Of a stretch of DNA of 24,451 nucleotides, positions 1-9,524 are shown one piece after another (position 1 is the stretch's first letter; each line of letters begins with the position of its first letter). The notes beneath the pieces are model-generated. The model had not been told where the DNA came from and searched no databases. It saw nothing but the letters and a program-made list of their open reading frames with translations. Position numbers and translations under genes: made by a program. This stretch comes from Larix sibirica (Eukaryota; Streptophyta; Pinopsida; Pinales; Pinaceae): assembly GCA_004151065.3 (NCBI GenBank), contig NWUY0300014390.1:4607-29057 (forward strand), in the 5' to 3' direction.

Positions 1-590
1 TGGTATTAGTTCCCATGCCGGCACCCATCTGAAGCTGACAAAACTGAAGTTGTGACATCTTTAAGAGCATGCTAGCACCACAGATATTCCCTTGTGCAGT
101 GCCATCAAAGTAACCAATAGGGAAACCAAAATCATTCTTCACATGAGGAATCACACGTCTAGGGGTCTTAACCAAAGAAGTCTGGAGTGGCTGAAAGTAA
201 CCAATAATGCGAGTACAAAACAGTGCTAAAGGAGTGCTCTCACCCTGGAAGATGAGCCGGTTGCGATATTTCCACCATTCCCAAATCACAACATATAACA
301 GGGCAGTGTCAAAGACATGTGCTAATGACCATAAATTAAAATTTTCCACCAGCGAGCTACCAGTCCAAGAAAAATGGAAACATAAGGAGTATTGTATGCT
401 ATCTCGCAGCTTTCTAAATAAAATACAACCACCAATCAGGTGATCCACATCTTCCTTATCATTTCGACAAATAACACAGTAGCCAGGTCCATGAAAACCT
501 CTCTTGCGGACGTTGTTCCAGGTAAGAATTTTATTATTAAGTGCCAACCACACAAAGCACTGAATTTTAAGTGGACACTTAACCTTCCGG
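1..590 (-). pseudogene. LINE zf-RVT zinc finger and start of RNase H, cut by window edge
   Basis: From about 590 down to 1 one minus-strand frame is open. It begins KCPLKIQCFVWLALNNKILT, typical of the zf-RVT domain at the C-terminus of plant LINE ORF2, and then has C-V-I-C followed by D-H-L-I-G-G-C (425-480), a likely metal-binding finger. WEWWKYRNRLIFQGES is the usual segment before RNase H. YFDGTAQGN at about 115-88 matches the first RNase H strand with its catalytic aspartate, and GAGMGTNT at the edge matches the following GTN block. The rest lies outside the window. This C-terminal part is the least damaged portion of the element. Confidence 0.88.
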
Positions 591-1019
591 AAAGATGTTG
601 ACTGACCCTGCCACTGAGCACCAGAGCCATCCACCATAAGTCTCGAATAAGCCAACTGCGCAGTGAGAGTGCCAGAGTGATCATTAAACCCCCAGCAGAT
701 GATATCCTCCTCCTGAGAGAGTGAAATTCCAGCATGAATAAGTTTTTTGACATAATCGTCCCATAAATGTCGAAGGTGCGGTTCTAAATCCAACTCCACA
801 GCCGACAGCCAACCAAGATTGTCCACATCCACATCCATGCAAGCATGTTTGATAACATATATATTTTGTTCATGTAGTAGCGATATCAGCTTCGTATTCA
901 ATCCAAAACCCTCCCCAAGACCGGCAATCAGGTCCAATCCAAGGAAGACTTGGGTACCCCTGCCAATCTTCCAGCAAATACCGTCATTGATGATAGGAAA
1001 GGCTTTCATGAAACTATGC

Positions 1020-2320
1020 CAGACAAAAAGGGAGCGGTAGTCTCCGAAGATATTTAGCTTTGACCATTTTCCCCCACAGACCAGAGTCGTGCAAACTCCT
1101 CCAACATGCTTTCACACAGAGCGAGATATTGAAGTTCCGGATGTCTTTAATACCCCAACCATTCAGAGTCTTAGGTCGAGCTAAAGAGTCCCAAGAACAA
1201 AGGTGCCATTTATGAGAACCGTCCGCACCACTCCAAAGGAAGCCAGAAAACAATTTGTGAATGGCCACTATGATTTTCATGGGCATGATGAAGAGCGAAA
1301 ACCAAAAGACAGGGATGCTTTGTAAGACCGAGCATAAAAGCGTAAGGCGACTGCACATTGATAGATATTTGTAGGACCAACCATTAATTCTCTTATGTAT
1401 CTTCTTGAGAACCACCCCCAATCCTGAGGTGAGTAATCAACCGGTTTCAAAAAGTAACCAAGATATTTGAAACCCACACTTAAATCCATCATCTGAAAGG
1501 GAAACAAAAGGTTATGATCAATGAGCTCATGGTCCATGCACTGATAAATAAAAGCAGACTTAGTAGAACTAATTTCCAAGTCTGCAACAAGACAGAAACA
1601 TTTAGTGACAACCGAAAACTGGTGCCATTCACCAGCAGTGCCCAAACCAAATAGAAGGACATCATCCACATAAAGTAAATGCGAAAGATAGTCAGCAGGA
1701 GCCACTTTGATACCAGTGATGTGACTTGTACGCCTAGCCTCATGTATAACAAGGCTTAAACCTTTGATGGCCAAAAGAAATAAGTATGGGGATAATGGGA
1801 AACCTTGTCGAAGACCCCTGTCACTCGAAAAAGAAGCAGACGGAGATCCATTCACCAGGACAAAATAGTTCGCCAAGGAGACGCATGACATAATCCAATT
1901 AGTCATTTCCAAGGGCAGACAGATCTGGATTAGGATAAAACGCAAGTATGTCTAGTCAATCCTGTCATGGCCCTTTACCAAGTCCAATTTAAGAACAAAG
2001 GCCTCATATTTCTTTTGATGAATAGAGTGCAGACCTTCCTGGGCAAGACCCACCGCGTCTAACAATTGTCGATTATGGAGGAAACCAAATTGTTCAGCAG
2101 AGATGCCAATCTCCAGGTAAGGTTTGATCCGTTCAACAATGATTTTGGAAATGACCTTGTACAGCAGATTACACAAGTAAATAGGTCGATAATCACCATA
2201 ACCCTCTGGTTTATCAATCTTCGGAATGAGAGTAATGTATGTCGCATTGAGAAAGGGCGGAATATAAGCTTTGGATTTGGATTCCTTGACAGCAGTAGAG
2301 ATTTCAGGTCCCAACAATGA
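1020..2320 (-). pseudogene. LINE reverse transcriptase remnant
   Basis: The minus-strand translation shows successive non-LTR reverse transcriptase blocks. TLIPKIDKPEGYGDYRPI is followed by NLLYKVISKIIVERIKP, AEQFGFLHNRQ and then KLDLVKGHDRID (motif A). After a TAG stop at 1952-1954 come SDRGLRQGFPLSPYLF and the catalytic YVDD box at 1672-1661. The stop lies where related elements have tryptophan after the DRID-like motif, which fits a single TGG to TAG change. Near 1335 the frame shifts, and the reading continues as SVLQSIPVFWFSLF, LFSGFLWSG and WGIKDIRNFN down to about 1020; these are thumb/connection-type sequences of plant LINEs. It resembles the F/YxDD reverse transcriptases of L1-type elements, not LTR-element polymerases. 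Confidence 0.93.
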
Positions 2321-2989
2321 GAAAAAGTGTAGGAAGAATTTAACTGTCCACCCATCGGGGCCTGGTGATTTATCTTTGGTGAATAGTTTTAATGTCTTAA
2401 ATATCTCAACTTCAGTAATTGGGCGCTTAATGGCCGAACTAGCTTCATCATCAAAAATCCTGGGAAACAGCTTAATAATATGTAGTTGATCAGCTAACGC
2501 AACAGAGGAATTATGGTGATAAATCTCTTGGAAGTGACTGACCGCAGCCTCACTCAGCTGAGTCTACTCGTGAATAATCTGGCCATGTTCACCCACGATG
2601 TCCCAGATAGAATTATGAAGCCGACGCTGATTAGTGAAGCGATGAAAAAATTTAGTATTACAATCCCCCGCCGTGATCCAAGTCGCACGACTTTTCTGTC
2701 TCCAAGTTTCTTCCTATAACCCCAAGAGCCTGGTTTTTCCTCCTTCCAATTATCGAAGTAGTTCCATCTTACCCAGATCAAAGAGCTTGTCATCCATCAG
2801 CAGGGATAAAGCTTGAATTTCCTTATCAAGATTGGTAAGACTCTTCTCATTTTCCAGAGTCTTTTTTTTCTCCCAAGCACAAACATCCTTCCGGAGAAGA
2901 CTAAGCTTTCTTGTCAAAGTAAAGAGAGGGGTGCCCACGCAGGAACTAGCATAAGCATGCCAGGTCTCTCGAACAAAGGAATCAAAAGT

Positions 2990-3540
2990 AGGGTCATCAA
3001 GCCAAATTGGATTAAACTTGAACAGAAAGATTCCCATATTACAGTCGAAATCCAGTTGAAGGCATACGGCTTTATGATCAGAGTAACCAGTAGAATACGT
3101 CCAGGAACGATATCTTCCAATAGAGCAGCAGAGATCATTAGCCATAAAGAACCGGTCTAGGTGTTTGGCAATACCATCATGCTTGGACCTACCATTACAC
3201 CAAGTAGGCATAAGCTTGGGCGGCACCACATCTCGATGCTTGGCCTCATCAAAGATATTGGTGAAATAATCAGCAACGGCGTCCAAAGTCCTGCCAAAGT
3301 AAAGTTGAGATCACCGGTCAGAATGTGAGCCTTATCATTTAGTAAACCCTCAGCAAGAATACAGTCCCAGAAGCATTGACGAGACTGATAAGGGGCGTAA
3401 ATATTCAGAAAACGTATTTTCTAGCCAAAACCCTGAATAGAACCTTCAACAATAATACCTGCACATGAATGAAAGGCCCGCAAGTTAGCCACCTCAAGGT
3501 TCCAGGCCGTTAAGATACCCCCAGAGAGGCCCATAGAATC
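2990..3540 (-). pseudogene. LINE endonuclease (EEP fold) remnant
   Basis: In the intact element this domain nicks target DNA to prime reverse transcription. The minus strand from 3540 shows the GLSGGILTAWN block typical of plant LINE endonucleases, then IYAPY, FWD and GDLNFTL. After a one-base frame change near 3290 the reading continues with a TWCNGRSKHDGIAKHLDRFF-type block, the SWTYSTGYSDHKAV block around 3120-3064 that contains the conserved SDH catalytic triplet, and then a FKFNPIWL-type segment. A TAG stop at 3421-3423 follows IQGFG. The N-terminal residues of the fold are missing. The family call is firm; activity is excluded by the stop, the frameshift and the truncation. Confidence 0.88.
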
Positions 3541-3592
3541 CAGGTTATATTCTCATGACATGGAGATACCCAGGTTATATTCTCATGACATG
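3540..3592. repeat. 23-bp perfect direct repeat, period 30, at LINE 5' truncation point
   Basis: The 23-mer beginning ccaggttatattc occurs at 3540-3562 and again at 3570-3592, separated by 7 bases. It lies exactly where recognisable endonuclease coding sequence ends, so it may mark the 5' junction of the LINE insertion or a later slippage event. Confidence 0.85.
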
Positions 3593-4325
3593 TTGAGCTC
3601 ATAAAGACTATTGCTGACTTGGCCTCATACTCTAAAGAATCAAGAGTTTAGCATGGGTACCATCCTCAAAACGAGGGCTACCATCCTCAAGGGTTTACCC
3701 CAAGATATTTACCAAGAAAAACAATGTATATGGCAATAAAATATTACTTAAAAGGCGCCACAATAATATAGTCGATCTAGGATATCAAGTGAGGCCCACA
3801 ATAATGACAAAGATAGTCGATCGAAGGACTTGACCTCCTAACCTCTTACTTGCAATTCACAATTCTCAACCACTTGAGTTAATGCACAAAGCTCTCATAA
3901 CTATATCTATAACTAACACTCTTACTTTTACAATAACAATGATGGCGATGTTTTCTTAACCTTGATCTTCATCTTTTATGTAATAATAATTTTTATACAC
4001 CTTAATATTATTTGTATTACTAATTATGAAACTTAAACTCACGAATTTATGTAAAGAGGATAACTACCTCTAACCTAAAATATCAATACGTAAGAACCCA
4101 TCCTCAAAACATTCCAAGCAACTATTTAACGTTAATGCCTACTTTCACATTACAACACATTGCCATTAACCTTACCACCATCCATACCATTTAACATAGG
4201 ATATACAATGTACTAGTGATGTACAAAAAGAATGGTAGATATTTTTTGCAACACATTTTCTTATGCTTCACAATGCCTATAGTACAATAAGCTTACTACT
4301 TACACATTACAATACTTTCGTAGCT
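3593..4325. other. AT-rich intergenic DNA, no gene seen
   Basis: No convincing coding region on either strand. It holds a near-duplicate of a gtcgat...ataat block (about 3755-3825), a tRNA-derived head at 3822-3881 described separately, and otherwise low-complexity A+T-rich sequence. Confidence 0.6.
3822..3881 (-). mobile_element. tRNA-derived Pol III promoter-like head (SINE relic candidate)
   Basis: On the minus strand, TAACTCAAGTGGTTGAG (3881-3865) resembles a tRNA box A / D-arm. GGAGGTCAAGTCC, about 30 bases further on, resembles a degenerate box B (GGTTCGANTCC). The spacing fits a tRNA-like unit, but no cloverleaf can be closed, so this is not a functional tRNA. A plant SINE head is the best reading. 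The 3' end and target-site duplication were not found. Confidence 0.38.
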
Positions 4326-4330
4326 ATATT

Positions 4331-4465
4331 TGTTGGCATTTGTGTCTAGTGTTCTCCGTCAGTTTCGTGACAGGGGTTAACCCCCTCTCGTGGATCTTAA
4401 CTTTGGCGATTGTAGCGGAGACTAACACCTGCAGGTTTTGGTCTAACAACAATCGTGGTCCAATA
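4331..4465 (+). repeat. 5' LTR of the TRIM-like element
   Basis: 135 bp, TGTTGG at the start and CCAATA at the end. It aligns along its length with 4530-4640, apart from substitutions and a 25-base segment (about 4394-4418) that is represented by a single N in the other LTR. The central ggggttaacccc is a perfect palindrome and becomes gggttaaccc in the second LTR. Confidence 0.85.
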
Positions 4466-4529
4466 AACGTTATCAGAGCAATAGGTCTCGAGTTCAAAAC
4501 TCACCTAGGTAACGCTGGGGGAGGGAGAT

Positions 4530-4640
4530 TGTTGGCATTTGCATCCAATGCTCCCCTTGAGTTTCGCGACATGGGTTAACCCCCTCTCGTGNGAGATTAA
4601 CACCTACAGGTTTTGGTCTAACGGCAACCGTGGTCCAACA
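4530..4640 (+). repeat. 3' LTR of the TRIM-like element, containing a gap
   Basis: Starts TGTTGG right after the purine tract and ends CCAACA followed by the target duplication atatt. It contains 110 called bases and one N at 4592. The 5' LTR has 25 extra bases at that place, which accounts for the whole length difference (135 against 110). Confidence 0.85.
4592..4592. other. Assembly gap (single N) inside 3' LTR
   Basis: One undetermined base between ctcgtg and gagattaac. Comparison with the 5' LTR suggests that about 25 bases belong here. Confidence 0.8.
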
Positions 4641-4645
4641 ATATT

Positions 4646-5321
4646 ATCATTCTAAATATTTAATAAAACGAATTGGAGTTGAATTCATACTACTATTTAT
4701 ATATACCTATAGATATTTAAATATACATATAGTTAAACAAAATAAATTATCCATTAAGAGTAATTTTTTATCATTCTAGAGATACTATAATTAATATATA
4801 TATATATAATTTCTATCCATTTATTAGATTAAATTGAAAAACTAATCACTTTCATTTTATAATCTTATAACCATTTTCAAATTATATTTTAATATTATTA
4901 GATATTACAATAAAATTTTATTCTCTTTATTTTTTTAATAATCAAATTTGTTTCAATAAAATACATACTTAAAAGTTATTATTTTTCAAATGTTATTAAA
5001 TTATCCATTATGTTAGTTGAATCATGTTTAAACTAATTATATCTTAAATTTAGCATAAAAAAATTAACTAAATATTTATTTAAAAAATATTAATAAATCT
5101 AAACATATTTATTTTAATATTATAAATATGAATAACAAATTGCAAATATGATTAAGTAAACTTTGTAATTTTAAATGGTTTTTTTTGGTCAATAACTTTA
5201 TCAATAATATTGTTTTCATAATTTAAAGTTAAATGAAAAAAAGTGTTACTTCTTAATCCTATAAAATAATATAAATAACAGAAGTAAACATATGATATCA
5301 GAATTATCAAAATTTCAAACA
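4646..5321. other. Very AT-rich intergenic DNA, no gene
   Basis: Stops occur in all frames and homopolymer A and T runs are dense. A short (TA)n run lies near 4794-4808. Nothing coding or structured was recognised. Confidence 0.7.
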
Positions 5322-5598
5322 TATTGATGAGAATAATAAAGTATCTTTGATGTATAAACTTTTTATGGTAAGACTTTCAAAGATTTGAATCAAAATAATT
5401 ATTTGACAATTCAGAGTAATTATTTTTATAAAATTACTGAATCAATATCAATAAAGTGTATATTGATGAGAACAATCAAAACTCTTTTATATATAATCCT
5501 TTTATAGTAAAACTTTGAAAGGTTTGAATCAAAATAATTATTGGACAAATCAGAGTAATTACTGTTATTAGTTTACTAAATCAGTATTAAAGGTGTAT
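5322..5598. repeat. Two diverged tandem units of about 139 bp
   Basis: tattgatgag starts at 5322 and again at 5461. Both units continue through matching blocks such as tttgaatcaaaataattatt and cagagtaatta, and end near aa(a/g)gtgtat. The copies differ by scattered substitutions, so the duplication is old. Confidence 0.85.
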
Positions 5599-5625
5599 AT
5601 ATATATTTTTTTCAAAACAAAAAAA

Positions 5626-5755
5626 AAACTTAAAATATTTAAAGTCGCGAATCTTTATATACACAATCTTAATAGTGTATATTTCATTTTCCTTTAAAAA
5701 AGAAAAACTTAAAATATTTAAAGTCATAAATCTCTATATACACAATTTCAATATC
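5626..5755. repeat. Two-copy direct repeat, offset 79 bp
   Basis: cttaaaatatttaaagtc occurs at 5629 and 5708. Each copy continues with aatct(t/c)tatatacacaat, so the matched part is about 45 bp. Confidence 0.8.
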
Positions 5756-5763
5756 TCTAATGA

Positions 5764-6260
5764 ATAATTGCATCATTATATACAAACAAACTTGGTTTCT
5801 ATGTATACAATCTCAAGATACCTTATATACAATTACTTCATTGTGTTAAATACAAAGTCTAATTACCTAAAATAAATTTTTTAAAAAAAAAGCACCTCTT
5901 AGCAATTAAATATAGTTTATAGTTATGCTGAAGTACCAAAAGACATCTCATTTTCTAATAAGGACATCTCATACTCTAATCACCACTAATGAGCAATTGC
6001 TTCTTTGTGTACAAACAAACTTGGTTTCTATGGATACAATTTCAAAATACTCTATATACAATTGCAAAATACTCTATATACAATTGCATCATTATATTAA
6101 ATGCAAAGTCTAATTACCTACTCTATATACAATTGCATCATTATATTAAATGCAAAGTCTAATTACCTGAATTAAATCCAAAGAAAAACACCTCTTAGCT
6201 AATCAAATATAGTTTATCGTTATGCTCAGATACCAACTGACATCTTATACTCTAATCACT
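5764..6260. repeat. Two-copy AT-rich direct repeat, offset about 229 bp
   Basis: acaaacaaacttggtttcta lies at 5782 and 6011. Both copies continue through tatatacaatt, ttaaat(a/g)caaagtctaattacct, cacctcttagc and aatatagttta to a final block with ctctaatcac. The second copy is enlarged by two further internal tandem duplications. Confidence 0.85.
6043..6168. repeat. Nested tandem duplications, 22-bp and 49-bp periods
   Basis: The block caaaatactctatatacaat starts at 6043 and 6065 (period 22). A 49-bp block starting actctatatacaattgcatc is perfectly repeated at 6071-6119 and 6120-6168. Being perfect, the 49-bp step is recent compared with the surrounding repeats. Confidence 0.9.
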
Positions 6261-6367
6261 TAGGATGGGGTCATGTATATTCAAGTAGAGCAGTTAGCCT
6301 TCATCCTGTATAAGAACAAATACTACTCATAATTGAAATTTAACATTTATGAATAATTATGATTATC

Positions 6368-7265
6368 TTTTTTTTTGTAAGTAAGCACAAATTTATATTA
6401 ATATAAAAAAGAGTACATATCACAAATTACATAAGGTCGACCATGGGCACTTAGAGCTTGGACTACAAAACTCCTCCCTAACACGAAAACTACCAATACC
6501 TATCTAGGCCAATTCAACATCATTGTTGGTTTTGAGACCAATGTACCCCATGAAAATGCCTAAAATATTTCCATCATGATTCCAAACAAGACCTCTATAA
6601 CCAACCGCACCAACGTTCCCCTTGGATGCTCCAACGAAATTGAGCTTGACGAACCCCTATGATGGAACCATCCATTGATTTGGACTCGAAACCACTTGGC
6701 ATTACAGCTTAGGATTTCCAAAGCAATGAAGTGGACCAGAGATACCCCAAGCTTGAAGAATTAAAGCTTCAACTCCCTGAGCATTCCAGTCAACAACCCC
6801 CCAAGAAATCATCTTGAAGGAATCCAGCATTTGTGTTTTTATGATTGCCCACACCCCATTTTTAGAGTTTGATTTCCCCTGAAACGTTATGAGGATTGGT
6901 TCTCACCAAACTACCCACATCAAGAAGCCTGGAAAGATTTGCCACGATCAGTTTACAATTGGAATTTGGAAGGGATTATCCAACCATTCCCCGATGGAGA
7001 GATCCAATCAACCCCATATTCTACTAGATTGTTTGAAGTAAGCTACCCCTATGTCCTATAACTACGCAACAAAGGAGCACGAGTCCAAGTGATGGTCTAT
7101 GCTTTTTTCCACTCTCTGACACATAGAGCATCTAAACGGTCTTCTCATTCCTCTTCTAGGTTTTCTCTTGTTAAAATTCTTCTTTTGATGAGCAATCACA
7201 TAAAAGTAGTAATTTTAGAGCACATCTAGGCCTTCCAAAGTTTTTTCCAAACATTTTCTCAAGGG
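6368..7265 (-). mobile_element. 3' end of a second decayed LINE (zf-RVT and RNase H)
   Basis: On the minus strand from about 7265, WKNVWKNFGRPRCALKLLL matches the start of a plant LINE zf-RVT domain. It is followed in another frame by C-S-M-C and D-H-H-L-D-S-C (about 7130-7080), the finger residues. Next comes an ITFQGKSNSKNGVWAIIKTQ segment and then RNase H: GFVKLNFVGASKGN, GYRGLVWNHDGNILGIFMGY, and a GLKTNNDVELA block (about 6650-6505). The usual catalytic Asp after LNF is Val here. Several stops and frameshifts make it inactive. An AT-rich 3' tail ends in a run of nine A on the minus strand (6376-6368), which fits a poly(A) end. The 5' side is truncated; a target-site duplication was not clear. 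Confidence 0.85.
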
Positions 7266-7338
7266 GGCAAGTTTTGTCCTGTCCAAATGTCATGAACAAT
7301 TACAATTCAAACAATTTGATAGATTATTGTACATAGAT
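7266..7338. other. Short AT-rich spacer
   Basis: No feature recognised between the LINE fragment and the foldback. Confidence 0.5.
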
Positions 7339-7439
7339 CAACATAGATCCATCTTAAACAACTTTGAGAAGAATCCAAATTCTTGAGGTGATCCCTCAAG
7401 ATGCTTGATAGATCCAACTTTAAGATGGATTTATATTGG
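7339..7439. repeat. Concentric foldback (palindromic) sequence, about 100 bp
   Basis: The arm at 7339-7358 (caacatagatccatcttaaa) is the reverse complement of 7419-7439 with about 18 of 20 bases matching. Nearly centred between them is a perfect 7-bp stem, cttgagg (7382-7388) and cctcaag (7394-7400). A degenerate MITE-like foldback is possible. Confidence 0.65.
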
Positions 7440-7660
7440 TTTTAATTTTTTATATAAGCTACATAGATTTTTTCAATTATTTTTCATTTAATTTTTTATT
7501 TTACTTTATGACCCAACATGAATTGTTTTATGTTTGAGAAACCCAACTTTAAGATGGATTTATGTTGGTCTTAATTTTTTTTTATTTTATAAGCGAACAT
7601 AGATTTTTTCAATTATTTTTCATTTAATTTAGTTTTTTATTTTATGAGCCAACATGAATT
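7412..7660. repeat. Two-copy AT-rich direct repeat, about 115-120 bp
   Basis: ccaactttaagatggattta begins at about 7415 and 7545. Both copies continue through acatagattttttcaattat and end with ccaacatgaatt. Confidence 0.85.
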
Positions 7661-7799
7661 TTTTTAATTACTTTTTATTTTTGATATGAGGCTGTAATCT
7701 CCTTCATATCATCTCCTTTATTTTTCATATCATCTCCTTCGTATGAGGCTGTAAAACACCTTGCTTCTCTCAATCCAAAAATTACCTCTTTAGATGTTA

Positions 7800-8570
7800 G
7801 ATTTCATCAAACTTTCCAATATGTTATTAAGGTTTGAATCTGGGTTATCAAAAAGTCTCAATAACATAATTCTTGGAACTCAATGTTACTAGGTTCAATG
7901 TCATCAAACTCTCCGATATCCTTTACCTACCATCTCAAGCAAGTGAGAATAATTCAATGGTCTAGCCCATGTGGTGAGAATTATATATTATTTTCATTAC
8001 TCTTATTATTTATCGTGGCAAATAAACAATGCAAATCGGTAAAAAATTATGGGACTCTTTGTTACTAGGTTCAATGTCATCTCCAATATCCGTTACCTAT
8101 CATCTCAAGCAAGTGAGAATAATTCAATGATAGCCCATGGGGTAAGAATTGTATAACCAGTGTTGGTCAATGTAAATGCAAATTCGTGTTTGTCACATAG
8201 AGGTTGTGATCAATATTTCTTTCTTTGTCAATGTAAATGCAAAATCGTGTTTGTCACATAGAGGTTGTGATCAATATTTCTTTCTCTGTCAATGTAAATG
8301 CAAATTCGTGTTCGTCACAGAGGTTGTGATCAATATTTCTTTGTTTACAACTGACGGCTGCATGTAAAATGTCATCAAACCTTCCGATATGTTTATTACG
8401 GTTTGAATCTGGGTTATCGATAATTCTCAATAACATAATTTTGGGGACTGTGTTATTAACCATGGGAACAGCAACATGTTACTAGGTTCAATGTTATCAA
8501 ACTCTCCAATATGTTATTAAGGTTTGAATCTGGATCATTCAAAATCCTCAATAACAGAATTTTTGGGACC
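7800..8570. repeat. Dispersed local repeats of about 80 bp and about 100 bp (copy A)
   Basis: A block running from tcatcaaac through gtttgaatctggg to ctcaataaca occurs near 7805, 8380 and 8495. A second block, ttactaggttcaatgtcatc through caagcaagtgagaataattc, occurs near 7887 and 8061. The three large copies each contain a short gttatt...aataac inverted pair. The same array appears at 13589-14359. Confidence 0.8.
8166..8345. repeat. 61-bp minisatellite, three units (copy A)
   Basis: Units start at gtcaatgtaaatgcaaa at 8166, 8227 and 8288. The third unit is shortened by two bases at gtcaca-gagg. The units are contiguous with no variable spacers. Short open frames on both strands here come from the repeat and do not look like proteins. 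Confidence 0.93.
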
Positions 8571-9013
8571 ATTTTGCATGGTTCTAATTTAGATTAAAAA
8601 AAGCATTAAAGGGCAAGGCAGGTCAGATGGCCAAGCCTCCAAGCAGGACCTTACACAACCGTTCAGCAATTTGGAGACCAATTTTTTATGAAATTATACC
8701 CTCATATTTATGTATCCATGGCTTCATCAATGTAACAGAGCATGCAAAATAGCCCAAGAAATTTGAATAACTTCCCTCCTACATTACATACAACTTACCT
8801 TTCTCTTCAACATCTAGTGGACTCGACCATTTTTTAGCTGTACCCTTTCTCTTTCAAGGGTAACCAAAGGATACTTAATAGACTTTATGGTACAAAGACT
8901 AGTGTTCAAGCATCCTCGAGAGATCAGAAACAGGCTTCTGCAAATCCCATCACTCGAAGAGTCCAGGCTAAACCATTGCAGGCGAATTATTCTATAAGAT
9001 TAATTTTTACAAT
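8571..9013. other. Intergenic DNA, no feature recognised (also 14360-14802)
   Basis: Moderately AT-rich, stops in all frames, no repeats or RNA genes noticed. Confidence 0.55.
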
Positions 9014-9425
9014 TTGGCCTGAAGTAAACTTCAATTTCTCAATTGGGCATGCTTTTCTAGAATTTCAATGTACTTTCCAGCTGACAAATTGGCACTTGAA
9101 AATTTTCAGATCTCGTCACATATTCCATGTTAAATTCAGCTGATACATTGGCAATTACAACCCCATTTGACCTGACGTAAACTTGAATTTCTCAAATGGG
9201 CATGCTCTTCAACAATTCCAATGTAATTTTCGGCTGACAAATTGACACTTGGAAACTTTTAGATCTCATCACATATTCCATGTTAAATTCGGCTGATATA
9301 TTTGGCAATTACAACCCCATTTGACCTAAAGTAAACTTGAATTTCTCAAATGGGCATGCTCTTCAACAATTCCAATGTAATTTTCGGCTAACAAATTGGC
9401 ACTTGGAAACTTTCAGATCTCATAT
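9014..9425. repeat. Tandem repeat of about 153 bp, 2.7 units (copy A)
   Basis: The block cct(g/a)a(a/c)gtaaactt starts at 9018, 9171 and 9325. Each unit continues through ttctcaa(t/a)tgggcatgct, ttcggct(g/a)acaaattg and, in the first two, catattccatgttaaattc. The third unit stops at cagatctcat. Units 2 and 3 are closest to each other. The same array is at 14803-15214. Confidence 0.92.
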
Positions 9426-9524
9426 TGGCAATAGAAATTTTCAAATTGGAGAATAATAACACCAACTACATTTTCAATTTAAAAATACACTATAACATAA
9501 GCAAAAAATTATGACTGTCAGTCA

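Larger units (their letters stand above)
1..3540 (-). mobile_element. Degenerate 5'-truncated L1-type LINE, ORF2 region, runs off left edge
   Basis: Read on the minus strand from 3540 down to 1, the translation gives, in order, an AP-like endonuclease (about 3540-2990), a linker, a reverse transcriptase (about 2320-1330), a connection region, a CCHC-like zf-RVT finger (about 560-420) and the start of an RNase H (about 115-1). This is the ORF2 order of plant L1 LINEs that carry RNase H. It is inactive: the frame changes several times (near 3290, 1335, 1030 and 590) and there are in-frame stops, for example at 3421-3423 and 1952-1954. The endonuclease lacks its N-terminal part, so the copy is 5'-truncated near 3540, as is common for LINEs. 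The 3' end, poly(A) and target-site duplication lie outside the window. Confidence 0.93.
4331..4640 (+). mobile_element. TRIM/SMART-type miniature LTR retrotransposon, complete with target-site duplication
   Basis: Two direct repeats, 4331-4465 and 4530-4640, both start TGTTGGCATTTG. The second ends CCAACA, giving the TG...CA ends of LTRs; the first ends CCAATA, a one-base change. The 64-bp interior starts with a near-match to the plant initiator-Met tRNA primer binding site (about 4468-4479, TATCAGAGC core, 10 of 12 bases of TGGTATCAGAGC). It ends with the purine tract GGGGGAGGGAGA (4517-4528), one base before the second LTR. The 5-bp target duplication atatt is at 4326-4330 and 4641-4645. 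There is no coding capacity, so it would have moved in trans using another element's proteins. At about 310 bp it is near the lower size limit known for TRIMs. The strand follows the order primer site then purine tract. Confidence 0.88.

Noticed and set aside
207-2719. Plus-strand open frames of 68-84 codons in the first LINE (for example 207-443, 819-1040, 2066-2320)
   Set aside because: They lie antisense to recognisable reverse transcriptase, zf-RVT and linker sequence and show no domain of their own.
4340-4579. 79-codon plus-strand frame across the TRIM-like element
   Set aside because: It spans LTR and primer-site sequence, so it is a chance open frame in a non-coding element.
6360-6376. 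Target-site duplication for the second LINE (atgaataattatgatta against catgaacaattacaatt near 7290)
   Set aside because: Only a loose match between AT-rich stretches; not enough to claim a duplication.
8166-8345. Regular repeats that might look like a CRISPR array
   Set aside because: The 61-bp units are contiguous with no unique spacers, and the context is plant nuclear DNA; it is a minisatellite.
8176-8463. Open frames of 63 and 69 codons on opposite strands over the minisatellite (also 13965-14252)
   Set aside because: They exist because the 61-bp unit lacks stops in some frames; the translations are internally repetitive and show no domain.
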